Shown: positions 6,565 through 14,343, numbered from the stretch's first letter. The stretch: DNA of 23,826 nt from JBFGJY01 sp041576975 (GCA_041576975.1 JBFGJY010000037.1:1-23826); one strand, 5' to 3'. Made by a program: numbers and translations. Notes: generated by a model not told the origin, from the sequence alone.

Positions 6565-8352
6565 TTAAAGAGAGAAGACCGTTAACACACCACCTAAGCG
6601 GGTGTAATCCTGTAAATGACGATAACCACCTACTGCACCCAGGCCATCAGAATCTTCGGTTAAGCCCGCGGCCATGCCGATACCGGCCCAACCCCCAACA
6701 CCTGACAAGACAGCTATGTATTGCTTGCCGCCGTGCATGTATGTTGTAACGTTTCCGATTATGCCGGATGGGGTCTTGAACTTATAAAGCTCCTTGCCAG
6801 TTTTGAGATCTACAGCTTTCAGGTAGCCCTCAAGTGTTCCGTAGAAAGCGATGTCACCTGCGGTTGCTAGAGCTCCGCTCCAAACTGAGAAGCGCTCATC
6901 GATTGACCATACGATCTTACCTTTGTCGGCATCCCAGGCAATAAAATTACCCATGTGATCACCACCTGGGGCTGGATACATTGCTAGGGTAGCACCAACA
7001 TAGGGTTGGCCTGCGGTATAGCTGACACGAAATGGCTCATAGTCCATGCACACATGATTAGTTGGCACATAGAACAAACCTGTTTTTGGTGAGAACGCAG
7101 CGGGCTGTTGGTCCTTAGAGCCCAAAGCTGCTGGACAAATACCCGTTGTGTTTACATCTTCACCTTGTTGATCTGTGCTGTATTTGCTCACCACTTGAGG
7201 ACGACCTGTTTTCATATCCACATGTGTAGCCCAGTTCACTGCAGGATCAAACTTCTCAGCAGTTAAAAGCTCACCCGTTACACGATCCATGGTGTATCCG
7301 AAGCCATTACGATCAAAATGAACTAAGACTTTGCGATTTTTACCCTTAACCGGGATATCCGCCAAGATCATCTCGTTGATTCCATCATAGTCCCATTCAT
7401 CATGCGGGGTCATTTGATACACCCACTTGGCCATACCCGTATCGACGTCTCGTGCCCAAATAGTCATGGACCAGCGATTATCACCAGGACGTTGCACAGG
7501 GTTCCACGTACTTGGATTACCAGAACCGTAGTACATGAGGTTCAAGTCGGGATCGTATGAAAACCATCCCCAAGTAGTACCACCGCCAATTTTCCACTGA
7601 TCACCTTCCCAGGTGTTAATACCTGAGTCTTTACCTACCGGCTTACCGAGATGGGTAGTCTTTTTTGGATCCATTAAGGTGTCGGAATCGGGGCCCATTG
7701 AGTAGCCACGCCATACGCGTTTGCCTGTTTTGATGTCATAAGCAGTCATATGACCGCGAACACCAAACTCACCACCAGAAATTCCTACAAAGACTTTGTC
7801 TTTCATGACCATGGGTGCACTTGTGCCGGTCGCGCCTTTTTTGATATCGCCGTTGCTTGCACTCCAAACTTTCTTTCCAGACTTAGCATCTAATGCGATT
7901 AATGTAGCATCTGCTTGGTAGAGGAAAATTTTTCCATCACCATAAGACACACCGCGATTAACAGTGTCGCAGCACATTACTGGAATTGTGGCTGGATCTT
8001 GCTTCGGCTCATATTCCCAAATAATGCGCTGCTCATCACTTAGATCTAACGCAAAAACTTTATTGGGGAACGGTGAATGCACATACATTGTGTTCCCAAT
8101 GATTAGTGGACCACCTTCATGGCCACGTAGTACACCGGTTGAAAAAGTCCACGCCACTTTCAGATCACCAACATTTTTGGCATTTATTTGATCAAGCTTT
8201 GAATAGCGTTGATTAAAATAATCACCTGTTGGCATGACCCACTGACTGGGGTCTTTAGACATTTTCAAAACTTCTTCATTCGCACTTAATGAGGATGCAA
8301 TGAGCATCACCGATGCGAATAGAAAAGTTATACCTAGTTTATGGATATTCAT
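6565..8352 (-). CDS. xoxF: XoxF-type lanthanide-dependent methanol dehydrogenase
   Basis: This is a periplasmic PQQ-dependent methanol dehydrogenase, oxidising methanol to formaldehyde or formate and passing electrons to a cytochrome c. The 595-aa product has a signal peptide cut near SLSA-N (residue 24) and an eight-bladed propeller with repeated W-motifs. Active-site features are the vicinal Cys127-Cys128 pair in VMCCD, Glu194 in GGEFG, Asn279 in GSGNPS, the catalytic Asp321 and, decisive for XoxF, Asp323 in HDEWDYDG; the Ca-type MxaF has Ala there. Arg348 lies in FDRNGF. An AGGAGGAG at 8363-8370 sits 10 nt before the ATG. No small subunit (mxaI) follows. The leader upstream is predicted to fold. 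Confidence 0.97.
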   Translation of the reverse strand: MNIHKLGITFLFASVMLIASSLSANEEVLKMSKDPSQWVMPTGDYFNQRYSKLDQINAKNVGDLKVAWTFSTGVLRGHEGGPLIIGNTMYVHSPFPNKVFALDLSDEQRIIWEYEPKQDPATIPVMCCDTVNRGVSYGDGKIFLYQADATLIALDAKSGKKVWSASNGDIKKGATGTSAPMVMKDKVFVGISGGEFGVRGHMTAYDIKTGKRVWRGYSMGPDSDTLMDPKKTTHLGKPVGKDSGINTWEGDQWKIGGGTTWGWFSYDPDLNLMYYGSGNPSTWNPVQRPGDNRWSMTIWARDVDTGMAKWVYQMTPHDEWDYDGINEMILADIPVKGKNRKVLVHFDRNGFGYTMDRVTGELLTAEKFDPAVNWATHVDMKTGRPQVVSKYSTDQQGEDVNTTGICPAALGSKDQQPAAFSPKTGLFYVPTNHVCMDYEPFRVSYTAGQPYVGATLAMYPAPGGDHMGNFIAWDADKGKIVWSIDERFSVWSGALATAGDIAFYGTLEGYLKAVDLKTGKELYKFKTPSGIIGNVTTYMHGGKQYIAVLSGVGGWAGIGMAAGLTEDSDGLGAVGGYRHLQDYTRLGGVLTVFSL

Positions 8353-8397
8353 TTTTTTTCAACTCCTCCTAACTAATTAGAATTGGATTTTTTTCTT

Positions 8398-8467
8398 AGA
8401 CCTTAAGATGGTCTTTAAAGCTTGACGAGGGGTAAAGCTTTCAGCGCATACTGGAAGAAATGACCCC
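8398..8467 (-). promoter_or_regulatory. Predicted folded 5' leader of xoxF
   Basis: In the minus-strand leader, GGGGT (8463-8467) can pair with ACCCC (8429-8433). This encloses a second hairpin, CTTCCAG (8451-8457) with CTGAAAG (8438-8444), which has one C-A mismatch and the loop TATGCG. A further AGACC/GGTCT hairpin (8398-8414) follows, and then the xoxF Shine-Dalgarno. The nested arrangement looks like a regulatory RNA or stabilising leader. It matches no riboswitch class I know, and no transcription start is mapped. Confidence 0.35.
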
Positions 8468-8635
8468 AATCAATGTAGCAATACTAATAGAAATATAACT
8501 TATGTCCACATTTATTTTGCTATTAATCCCACAATATTTTTGTCACTTTATCAACTGCACTGTACAATAGTTTTTTGCTTTCTAATTAGCATAAAAAACT
8601 CTGTTTAAACAAAAACATACGCTTGTTTGATAAGT

Positions 8636-8652
8636 CAACCTAGGTTAGGTTG
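8636..8652. promoter_or_regulatory. Inverted repeat, possible operator
   Basis: CAACCTA-GGT-TAGGTTG is a perfect 7-bp inverted repeat with a 3-bp spacer, about 285 bp upstream of the xoxF start. The short heptamer geometry suits a NarL/LuxR-type response regulator such as the one encoded at 13690-14343. That link is inference. Confidence 0.4.
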
Positions 8653-8776
8653 TAGTCGTACATTTTGGATGCGTTTTGTACATATACGTATTTGCACATT
8701 TATGTAATATAATTTTAAATAATTATTTAGAAATTAGGCTTGTTTGAAACAGTACTGAATATGTTTTATGACAACG

Positions 8777-8789
8777 AGTCACAGTGACT
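8777..8789. promoter_or_regulatory. 13-bp palindrome, possible operator
   Basis: AGTCACAGTGACT is a perfect 6-bp inverted repeat around one central base, located 99 bp before the first HExxH gene. It is a candidate dimeric regulator site; the regulator is unknown. Confidence 0.4.
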
Positions 8790-8812
8790 TTGTAAATCCC
8801 TAATGTACGTAT

Positions 8813-8826
8813 TTGACAAACGTCAA
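8813..8826. promoter_or_regulatory. TTGAC inverted repeat overlapping a -35-like element
   Basis: TTGAC-AAAC-GTCAA is a perfect inverted repeat whose left arm also forms a consensus -35 hexamer (TTGACA, plus strand). I see no good -10 at 16-18 bp, so this is a possible operator more than a proven promoter. It lies 61 bp before the first HExxH gene. Confidence 0.35.
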
Positions 8827-8887
8827 TGCACTTTACGCCCCCAGTTAGACGTGATCGCTAGCAAGAGACTCACGTAAGGAAGATTAG

Positions 8888-9361
8888 ATGAATATAGTTC
8901 ATGCATCAGATTCTATGGCGGAAATAATTACTGGATTATTGCTGTTTATCCAATCAGAGGTTGGCCTGTTTAACTCAATTGAGCCCCCCCATATTGAGTT
9001 TATGCCGGTGGTAGAAATTGCCAAGGCCGCATGTGAACAGCATTGCAATGAAATCAAAGGTTGGACACCCCCTGGGAATACGGTTTATCTCAGCAATGAT
9101 TTAAGCATCAATCTAGATATGTTTGACCGTAGTATTGTTTTACATGAACTTGTTCACTATGTGCAATACAAATATCAACTCATCAATATGGCTAGCGATT
9201 GTTTAACGTGGAAAGCTCGAGAAGCACAAGCCTATCAGTTGCAATTTCGTTGGCTGCAAAAACATAAGGTTAGTTTTAATTCGCTAAACTTAAACATCGC
9301 CATGCGAAATTTTCATCGCGTGCAATGCCCTCCCGTTGACGACAGCTCTGTTGAGTTGTAA
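8888..9361 (+). CDS. HExxH zinc-metallopeptidase-like protein, copy 1
   Basis: The 157-aa product has the zinc-binding motif HELVHYVQ (His86, Glu87, His90) followed at a gluzincin-like distance by Glu112 in REAQAY, a plausible third ligand. Four cysteines (Cys49, Cys53, Cys105, Cys147) are shared with its paralogue. I believe it belongs to a DUF6647-type group of uncharacterised bacterial proteins, but this is from memory. There is no clear signal peptide: the N-terminus has a short hydrophobic helix, ITGLLLF. GTAAGGA at 8874-8880 lies 7 nt before the ATG, and an in-frame TAG directly precedes it, so the start is firm. The gene is divergent from xoxF. Substrate unknown. Confidence 0.85.
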   Translation: MNIVHASDSMAEIITGLLLFIQSEVGLFNSIEPPHIEFMPVVEIAKAACEQHCNEIKGWTPPGNTVYLSNDLSINLDMFDRSIVLHELVHYVQYKYQLINMASDCLTWKAREAQAYQLQFRWLQKHKVSFNSLNLNIAMRNFHRVQCPPVDDSSVEL

Positions 9362-9396
9362 CAACATCGCTTGATATTCAAATAATAAATTTACCC

Positions 9397-9640
9397 TTAC
9401 AGATATCTCACGACTGTAAACAGACGTTGTTCTAAATTTACCGGTTGTTCGCATAAGTAATTTAATTGTTGTTCTGGCTCACGAAACACACGGATGTCCT
9501 ATCTTTGACGCGCTTGTAAATCTTCACGCTTGGCTGCATCAAGGTCTTGATTAGAGCTGTCCTTGAGTTTTCTGCACTGTTTCTCAATACGTTTGCCGAG
9601 CATTCGCTGCCGATCTGTGTAACAAAAATTACCTTTACGT
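9397..9640 (-). pseudogene. Truncated, decayed copy of the 203-aa exported-protein gene
   Basis: Read on the minus strand this matches roughly the last 80 codons of the intact gene at 10577-11188, from the IFRYTDRQRMLGKR region to the end. A Trp codon of the intact gene (in RQRWDIR) is TAG here, giving RQR-stop. The frame then continues as DIRVFREPEQQLNYLCEQ and ends early at a TAA (9397-9399), five residues short of the intact terminus. The N-terminal 60% including the signal peptide is absent, and no start codon or Shine-Dalgarno is visible. It cannot make a functional product. Confidence 0.88.
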
Positions 9641-10077
9641 TAACGATCTCCTTGGAATTAGGGATTACTTGAGAAATATAGAGTTTGAGTATCATTTTTT
9701 CTCTCATGGCACTCCATATAAATCTGAAATCCAGTTCAACTGAATCGTTGCAAATCATAGCGTATCAAATTAGCGCAGATCTGGATTAAATGAGTGCATT
9801 ATTTTTAGTGCAAACAGCACTAGCACCTCTGAAATATCTGTAACACATTGATTTTTCTATGACATAAAAGTTTTGGCATGCCCTCTGTATTATTTAAAGA
9901 TGAAATATTAACGGAGATGAGCAGTGCGATTTCCATCACATTATTCAGGATGCCGGCACCATTCATGAAAATTTACATACCATCCATAAGAATGTAATTG
10001 AACCTAAGGATAAGGGTGAATAAAGATGGTAGATGACAGAATCCATCTTCAATGCAGGGTACGCAGGCATTAGATAA
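9641..10077. other. 437-bp gap between the duplicated blocks
   Basis: There is no supported gene. It separates the left block from the right block and presumably holds the promoter of the second HExxH gene. A start-less open frame ends at 10023 (see rejected items). Confidence 0.6.
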
Positions 10078-10551
10078 ATGGAGTTACATATGTCTGAATC
10101 GATGTCGGAAATAATTGCTGGGTTATTACTGTTTATTCAGTCACAGTTAGGCCTATTTAACCCAATTGAGCCACCTCATATTGAATTTTTGCAGGCAGTA
10201 GAGATTGCCGAAATTGCATGTGAACAGCAATGTGGAGATGTTAAAGGCTGGACACCCGCACTAAGTGATACGGTATATCTCAACCAGGATTTAAGAATCA
10301 CACAAGATATATTTGACCGCAGTATCATTCTGCATGAGCTTGTTCACTATGTGCAATATAAATATCAACTCACTAATATGCCAACCGATTGTTTAACGTG
10401 GAAAGCTCGTGAAGCGCAAGCCTATCAAATGCAATTTCTTTGGCTGCAAGATCATCACATTACATCCAATTGGCAAGGTTTACACTCAGCCATGCAAAGA
10501 ATTCAATATTTGCAATGTCCTGCCGCTGATGAAACTGTTGCTTCTTTGTAA
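10078..10551 (+). CDS. HExxH zinc-metallopeptidase-like protein, copy 2
   Basis: This is a paralogue of the product of 8888-9361, roughly two-thirds identical by eye over 157 residues. HELVHYVQYKYQL and DCLTWKAREAQAYQ are identical in both, and all four cysteines are retained, so both copies seem to be under selection. The start is uncertain: ATG 10078 aligns with the start of copy 1, but ATG 10090 has GGAG at 10080-10083 spaced 6 nt ahead and would give 153 residues. The gene converges on the intact 203-aa exported-protein gene, with 25 bp between the stops. Function is unknown; the conserved HExxH plus downstream Glu predicts a zinc site. Confidence 0.85.
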   Translation: MELHMSESMSEIIAGLLLFIQSQLGLFNPIEPPHIEFLQAVEIAEIACEQQCGDVKGWTPALSDTVYLNQDLRITQDIFDRSIILHELVHYVQYKYQLTNMPTDCLTWKAREAQAYQMQFLWLQDHHITSNWQGLHSAMQRIQYLQCPAADETVASL

Positions 10552-10836
10552 CGAAGTCAGTTTATCAATTAAATTACTATTGCTGCAGATACCCTTGTAG
10601 ATATCTTGCAACTGTAAACAGACGTTGTTCTAAATTTACCGGTTGTTCGCATAAGTAATTTAATTTATTTTCTCGCTCACGAAACGCACGGATGTCCCAT
10701 CTTTGACGCGCTTGTAAATCTTCACGCTCGGTTGCATCAAGCTCTTGATTCGAGCTGCCCTCAAGTTTTCTGCGCTGTTTCTCAATACGTTTACCGAGCA
10801 TTCGCTGCCGATCTGTGTAACGAAAAATACCCTTAA
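10078..10836. repeat. Right copy of the diverged tandem duplication
   Basis: This is the counterpart of 8888-9640. The second HExxH gene is followed by the 3' end of the convergent exported-protein gene, intact here. The similarity ends near 10836, inside that gene. Confidence 0.85.
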
Positions 10837-11188
10837 TTACGCGGTGGCGTTCAGTTTGTACTTTCGCAAATACTCTTGCGAATAATTTACTTGCAAGTAA
10901 TTCCTGATCGTTTGGGTGTTGGGATAAATATACATCCGTCTCTACTTTGGCATCGTCAAAATTGACTTGACGACTTGCCAGCGCCTCGACGAGGGCTGTT
11001 AACGGTTTTTCTTCGGACCGATCCTGTTCTAAATCTTCAACTAGTGGACTTGGCCAAATTGTCGCCGCTGAGAGCTCAGGAACGTAGCGTTGCACACACG
11101 GCCAGTTATAAGGAGCTGCTTCAGGATCCGCATGCACAAGTTGCGTGAATAACAAGCAAATTATTGTGATCAAATATTTTTTACACAT
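10577..11188 (-). CDS. Exported 203-aa protein of unknown function, coupled to the TonB receptor
   Basis: A Sec signal peptide (MCKKYLITIICLLFTQLVHA, cut before DPEAAP at about residue 20) leads into a periplasmic body opening with NWPCVQRYVPELSAATIWPSP. That motif feels familiar from uncharacterised proteins beside outer-membrane receptors, but I cannot name it. Residues 60-200 are predominantly helical and strongly charged, with a probable coiled-coil or TPR-like run from RQRMLGKRIEKQRRKLEG to the end. Two cysteines remain after processing. The ATG is 6 bp after the TonB receptor stop, so the two form an operon. A decayed 3' copy lies at 9397-9640. Confidence 0.85.
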   Translation of the reverse strand: MCKKYLITIICLLFTQLVHADPEAAPYNWPCVQRYVPELSAATIWPSPLVEDLEQDRSEEKPLTALVEALASRQVNFDDAKVETDVYLSQHPNDQELLASKLFARVFAKVQTERHRVIKGIFRYTDRQRMLGKRIEKQRRKLEGSSNQELDATEREDLQARQRWDIRAFRERENKLNYLCEQPVNLEQRLFTVARYLQGYLQQ

Positions 11189-11194
11189 CTTTAA

Positions 11195-13480
11195 TTAGGC
11201 ACCATCCTCAGTACCGAAGTTCACTCGCAAACCGACCCATGCACCACGTTCCTGTCCTGCACCTAAAAATCTTGGATCTTCGAAGTCTTCCAACCCCGGT
11301 GCATTACTAGGCTCTTCACCCAGCAGCCCAAAGGTGAAATATTCTTTATCAAACACGTTATCCACACGCGCGAAAACTTCGACTTGCGGATGAGGCTGGT
11401 AGCTTGCAACTAAATTAACAATGCCGTAGCCCGGCGTCTTGCTGAGCTGATTTGACTCATCACCACGCAAGTATTGGCCATCATTAACTAACCATACTGC
11501 ACGGATTGAAAGATCATTGAGGATGTCGTAAGAAGCGCTAATCTTTAAAGTGTTCTCTGGAAAGCCTGGTATGTTATCCCCGGACTTCACTTGCAGCTCC
11601 TCTGCTTCACCATCTCCATCCAAATCTGCGGCAGCCGGGTGGTTCGGGCTTAACACTAAAAAATCATCTTCAAAGGTTGCTTTTAGATAACTGTAATTAA
11701 CAAACCATTCATAGTTCTTACCACGATTGCCAAGTGCTGCCTCGACCCCAATACGCCGTGTCTCATCGACGTTTTTAAATAGACCGGTAGCGCGTCCAGT
11801 GGATTGGAAAATAATATCGTCTTTATTTTTGGTGTGAAATGCGCCTAAATGCCAATTCCATTGTTGGCCAATACCTCCGCGCATGCCAACCTCAAAATCC
11901 TTAGCGACGACCTGATCCAAGGGAGGATCGGCTAGAAAGGCATTGGGCAATCGACACTCGGCATCATCCGGATCTGCCGCTAATTCCAATACTTCTTCAC
12001 TACAAGATAATTCAATTGGCGTGGGTGCTCGTGAAGATTCACTGTAACTACCGTAAAGATTGAATTCAGGATTTAATTGATATGTAGCACCAATTGCGGG
12101 ATTCACTCGACCGAAGGAATGATTACCATCGAGCTCAGGCTGATCACCAGAACGATCACGTAAACGTATTCTGATTTTGTCGTATCGCGCAGAAGCAGTG
12201 AGCGCTAATTTATCTGTTAACGAAATCGTATCCGTTGCATAAACGCTGATGCTTTCGGTGCGCGTGCTTACATCGGTCACCTCATCACTAAAGGGCCCGG
12301 CTAACGCGCCGGACGTAGTAGTGGAACGAGTTAGCGGATCCAGTGTGGCAAATTGCTGTTGTGCATTGAAGTCGGATTGCCCGCGATGATAACCAGTGCC
12401 TGCGGTAAACTGATTTTCTCTATCTGCAAACGACCCGAAATACGTTGCCTGCAGATATGTACCACGCGTTTCTTGATCGCGATTGCTGATGTTGTTAATC
12501 GCATCAAAGGGTGCGGGTGGCGGATCATCTTCATCAGCTAGATCACCATTAAATGAATCGGTGTCGTTATCACGCCAGTAGACATTACCTGACAATTGTA
12601 TGTCATCATTAAACCAATAACTGCCAACCAAGTTCACCATGGTCATATCATTTTCGGTGATATCTGGAGCAGTAAAAATACCTCTGTAATCTTCATCCAA
12701 AAGTTGTATTGGTGCAGGACCATTGCCGCGCAAATCCGTATCTCCATGCTGCGCGTTTATACTGATATCTGCATTATCTGTTCTAAAGTTTAAGCTTGCA
12801 TATATATTATTAGCATCGGAATTAGAAAAGTCTCGCCAACCCGTTTCTTCAAAACGATAAAAGTTTACATAGTAACCGAAAGAACCGTTGTTGCCCCCGC
12901 TTTGTAACGAGACCGTAGTACGTGAAAAATCACCATCAACGATCTCAGCAATATGCCCAGGATGTGTAAAACCGTTTTTCATTTGCAACGTCAATGCACC
13001 TCCGAGTGCATTGAGCCCATACAAGGGATTCGCGCCACTAATTAATTGCACTCCCGCGATTGCATCTTTTGGAATTAAATCCCAGTTGACGGTGTCACCT
13101 AATGGTTCATTGATGCGTACTCCATTTTGATACACGGCGATACCAATCGGTAATCCAAGCAGTGGTGATGCCGTATAACCACGGAATTGTAGATCCGGCT
13201 GCAGTGGGTTGTTTTGTGCGGCATTGATATTAACACTACCGAGATTGTTGTTTAGAAAATCCGTCAGACCCAAATTATGGCTTTTTTCAATATCCTGGTC
13301 ATCAAGAGATTGCACACGGTTTGGTACTTGATTTTCCGGCAAGCCAGTTGCCGGCACCGGTGTAGTACTAATTATATGGACGTGATCAAGTGTATCTGAC
13401 GAATCTTCTGCAGCAGATATTGAATTAATCGCGAGCAGCGTTCCGATACAGGTTACACGCAACGTAAGATTCCCTCTCAT
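11195..13480 (-). CDS. TonB-dependent outer-membrane receptor
   Basis: This outer-membrane beta-barrel imports a scarce ligand using TonB energy. The 761-aa product has a signal peptide (cut near ISAA), a TonB-box-like LDHVHIIST near residue 31, and a plug domain with LQFRGYTASPLLG and QNGVRINEPLGDTVNWDLIP, which I quote as VRINEPLGDTVNWDLIP. The barrel ends with VGLRVNF, followed by an unusual six-residue tail. An acidic loop holds DLDGDGEAE (619-627), resembling a Ca/lanthanide-binding EF-type loop, and another is LADEDDPPPAP (314-324). ATG 13480 is chosen because GGAGGA at 13489-13494 is spaced 8 nt from it; the upstream GTG at 13486 is too close. The xox neighbourhood suggests a lanthanide-chelate (LutH-like) or PQQ ligand. 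Unproven. Confidence 0.93.
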   Translation of the reverse strand: MRGNLTLRVTCIGTLLAINSISAAEDSSDTLDHVHIISTTPVPATGLPENQVPNRVQSLDDQDIEKSHNLGLTDFLNNNLGSVNINAAQNNPLQPDLQFRGYTASPLLGLPIGIAVYQNGVRINEPLGDTVNWDLIPKDAIAGVQLISGANPLYGLNALGGALTLQMKNGFTHPGHIAEIVDGDFSRTTVSLQSGGNNGSFGYYVNFYRFEETGWRDFSNSDANNIYASLNFRTDNADISINAQHGDTDLRGNGPAPIQLLDEDYRGIFTAPDITENDMTMVNLVGSYWFNDDIQLSGNVYWRDNDTDSFNGDLADEDDPPPAPFDAINNISNRDQETRGTYLQATYFGSFADRENQFTAGTGYHRGQSDFNAQQQFATLDPLTRSTTTSGALAGPFSDEVTDVSTRTESISVYATDTISLTDKLALTASARYDKIRIRLRDRSGDQPELDGNHSFGRVNPAIGATYQLNPEFNLYGSYSESSRAPTPIELSCSEEVLELAADPDDAECRLPNAFLADPPLDQVVAKDFEVGMRGGIGQQWNWHLGAFHTKNKDDIIFQSTGRATGLFKNVDETRRIGVEAALGNRGKNYEWFVNYSYLKATFEDDFLVLSPNHPAAADLDGDGEAEELQVKSGDNIPGFPENTLKISASYDILNDLSIRAVWLVNDGQYLRGDESNQLSKTPGYGIVNLVASYQPHPQVEVFARVDNVFDKEYFTFGLLGEEPSNAPGLEDFEDPRFLGAGQERGAWVGLRVNFGTEDGA

Positions 13481-13568
13481 CGCCACAGTCCTCCATTTCG
13501 ACTAGTATTTTTTTTAGTTATAATTTTGTAGTTCTTAATTATTGGCTACACACATTTGTTTCCGATAA

Positions 13569-13598
13569 AGTATTGTACTTACGCACGCAGCTTGTAAA
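13569..13598 (-). promoter_or_regulatory. Candidate promoter of the TonB receptor gene
   Basis: On the minus strand TTTACA (13593-13598) is followed after 18 bp by AATACT (13569-13574), about 85 bp before the receptor start. Just upstream are AATGATAAT (13612-13620), which matches half of a Fur box, and a palindrome AGGAAA-T-TTTCCT (13629-13641). The evidence is modest. Confidence 0.3.
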
Positions 13599-13689
13599 GG
13601 CTAACGTGACAATTATCATTTCTACAATAGGAAATTTTCCTGACTCAGTAATTAATGCTGTTAGATACATATTTTAAAACTTCAATTTG

Positions 13690-14343
13690 CTAATCATTCT
13701 CTTTCGCAAATACTCCATATTGATAGGCTAAACGCGTCAACTCGGAGGTAGTCTTCACATTCAACTTAGCTTTTATATGGGTACTGTAATTTGCGACAGT
13801 TTTAACACTTAGAAATAGCGTATTCGCAACCTCTTTCGCGGTATATCCTTTTGCGATAAGACAAAACACTTCAAACTCACGTGCGGATAATTCAGAAAGT
13901 ATCGACTTGTTAGCAGCAGTCGGTTTCTCTGCAGAGATGCGTTGCTGGATATCAGGTTCAATAAATTGTTCACCTTGGGCAACACAGTAAACGGCCTCTA
14001 CCAACATTTCGGACGCACTGCTCTTGGTGATGTATCCTTTTGCACCGGCTTCTAATGCTCGAGTCACGTACACGGGCTCATCATGAATACTAAATACTAA
14101 AATTCTTGCTAAAGGATCTCGTGAAATAATTTTGCGAATACACGCAAGTCCACTCATTCCAGGAAGTGATAAATCCATAACCACCGCCTGCGGCTGGTGT
14201 TTAAAATACATCTGATAGGCTTGTTCTCCGGTTTCTGCCTCTATAACTTCATTTACTCGCTTAGATTGAGATAGCAGCAGGCGGTATCCGGTACGTACCA
14301 CTTCGTGGTCATCAACTAAAAGTACTTTTATTGGATCTGTCAT
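13690..14343 (-). CDS. NarL/LuxR-family response regulator (MoxX/MxaX-like)
   Basis: The 217-aa product has a receiver domain with Asp11/Asp12, phospho-acceptor Asp57 in VVMDLSLPGM, Ser85 and Lys107. It ends in a LuxR-type helix-turn-helix (about residues 150-205, LSAREFEVFCLIAKGYTAKE followed by VKTVANYSTHIKAKL). It is a cytoplasmic transcription factor activated by the partner kinase. Its ATG overlaps the kinase stop (ATGA), and there is no separate Shine-Dalgarno, so translation is coupled. Beside xoxF, pqq genes and a MoxY-like kinase, the likely targets are the quinoprotein dehydrogenase or receptor promoters, as with MxaYX in Paracoccus or PedS2/PedR2 in Pseudomonas. Targets are inferred. 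Confidence 0.92.
   Translation of the reverse strand: MTDPIKVLLVDDHEVVRTGYRLLLSQSKRVNEVIEAETGEQAYQMYFKHQPQAVVMDLSLPGMSGLACIRKIISRDPLARILVFSIHDEPVYVTRALEAGAKGYITKSSASEMLVEAVYCVAQGEQFIEPDIQQRISAEKPTAANKSILSELSAREFEVFCLIAKGYTAKEVANTLFLSVKTVANYSTHIKAKLNVKTTSELTRLAYQYGVFAKEND

Larger units (their letters stand above)
8353..8887. other. 535-bp divergent intergenic region between xoxF and the first HExxH gene
   Basis: There is no gene here on either strand. It contains the xoxF leader at the left, several short inverted repeats at the right, and a 10-bp direct repeat GCTTGTTTGA at 8621-8630 and 8738-8747. The AT-rich sequence must hold promoters for both divergent genes. I could not single out a convincing -35/-10 pair for xoxF. 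Confidence 0.7.
8888..9640. repeat. Left copy of a diverged tandem duplication
   Basis: This block (HExxH gene plus the 3' end of a convergent gene) is repeated at about 10078-10836 in the same order and orientation. The gene parts are similar at the DNA level, while the short gap between them has diverged. Similarity stops near 9640, beyond which the sequence to 10077 is unique. Confidence 0.85.

Noticed and set aside
6565..8352. Calling the first dehydrogenase a Ca-type MxaF
   Set aside because: The active site reads WDYDG, with Asp where MxaF has Ala, and no small-subunit gene follows.
9462..9758. 98-codon minus-strand open frame in the duplicated region
   Set aside because: It is out of frame with the decayed exported-protein copy that occupies 9397-9640, and its protein has no recognisable features. 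The homologous frame carries the TAG and is the real relic.
9885..9905. Possible sigma54 promoter (TGGCATGCCCTCTGTA)
   Set aside because: The -24 GG is present but the -12 element has GT where GC is required.
9904..10023. Open frame of 39 sense codons rich in His (CDFHHIIQDAG...) before the second HExxH gene
   Set aside because: It has no start codon and no Shine-Dalgarno in frame and begins right after a TGA. It may be a gene remnant but cannot be supported.
11195..13480. Naming the receptor lutH or pqqU
   Set aside because: The plug and barrel motifs are generic to several TonB receptors. Context suggests both ligands and sequence alone does not decide.
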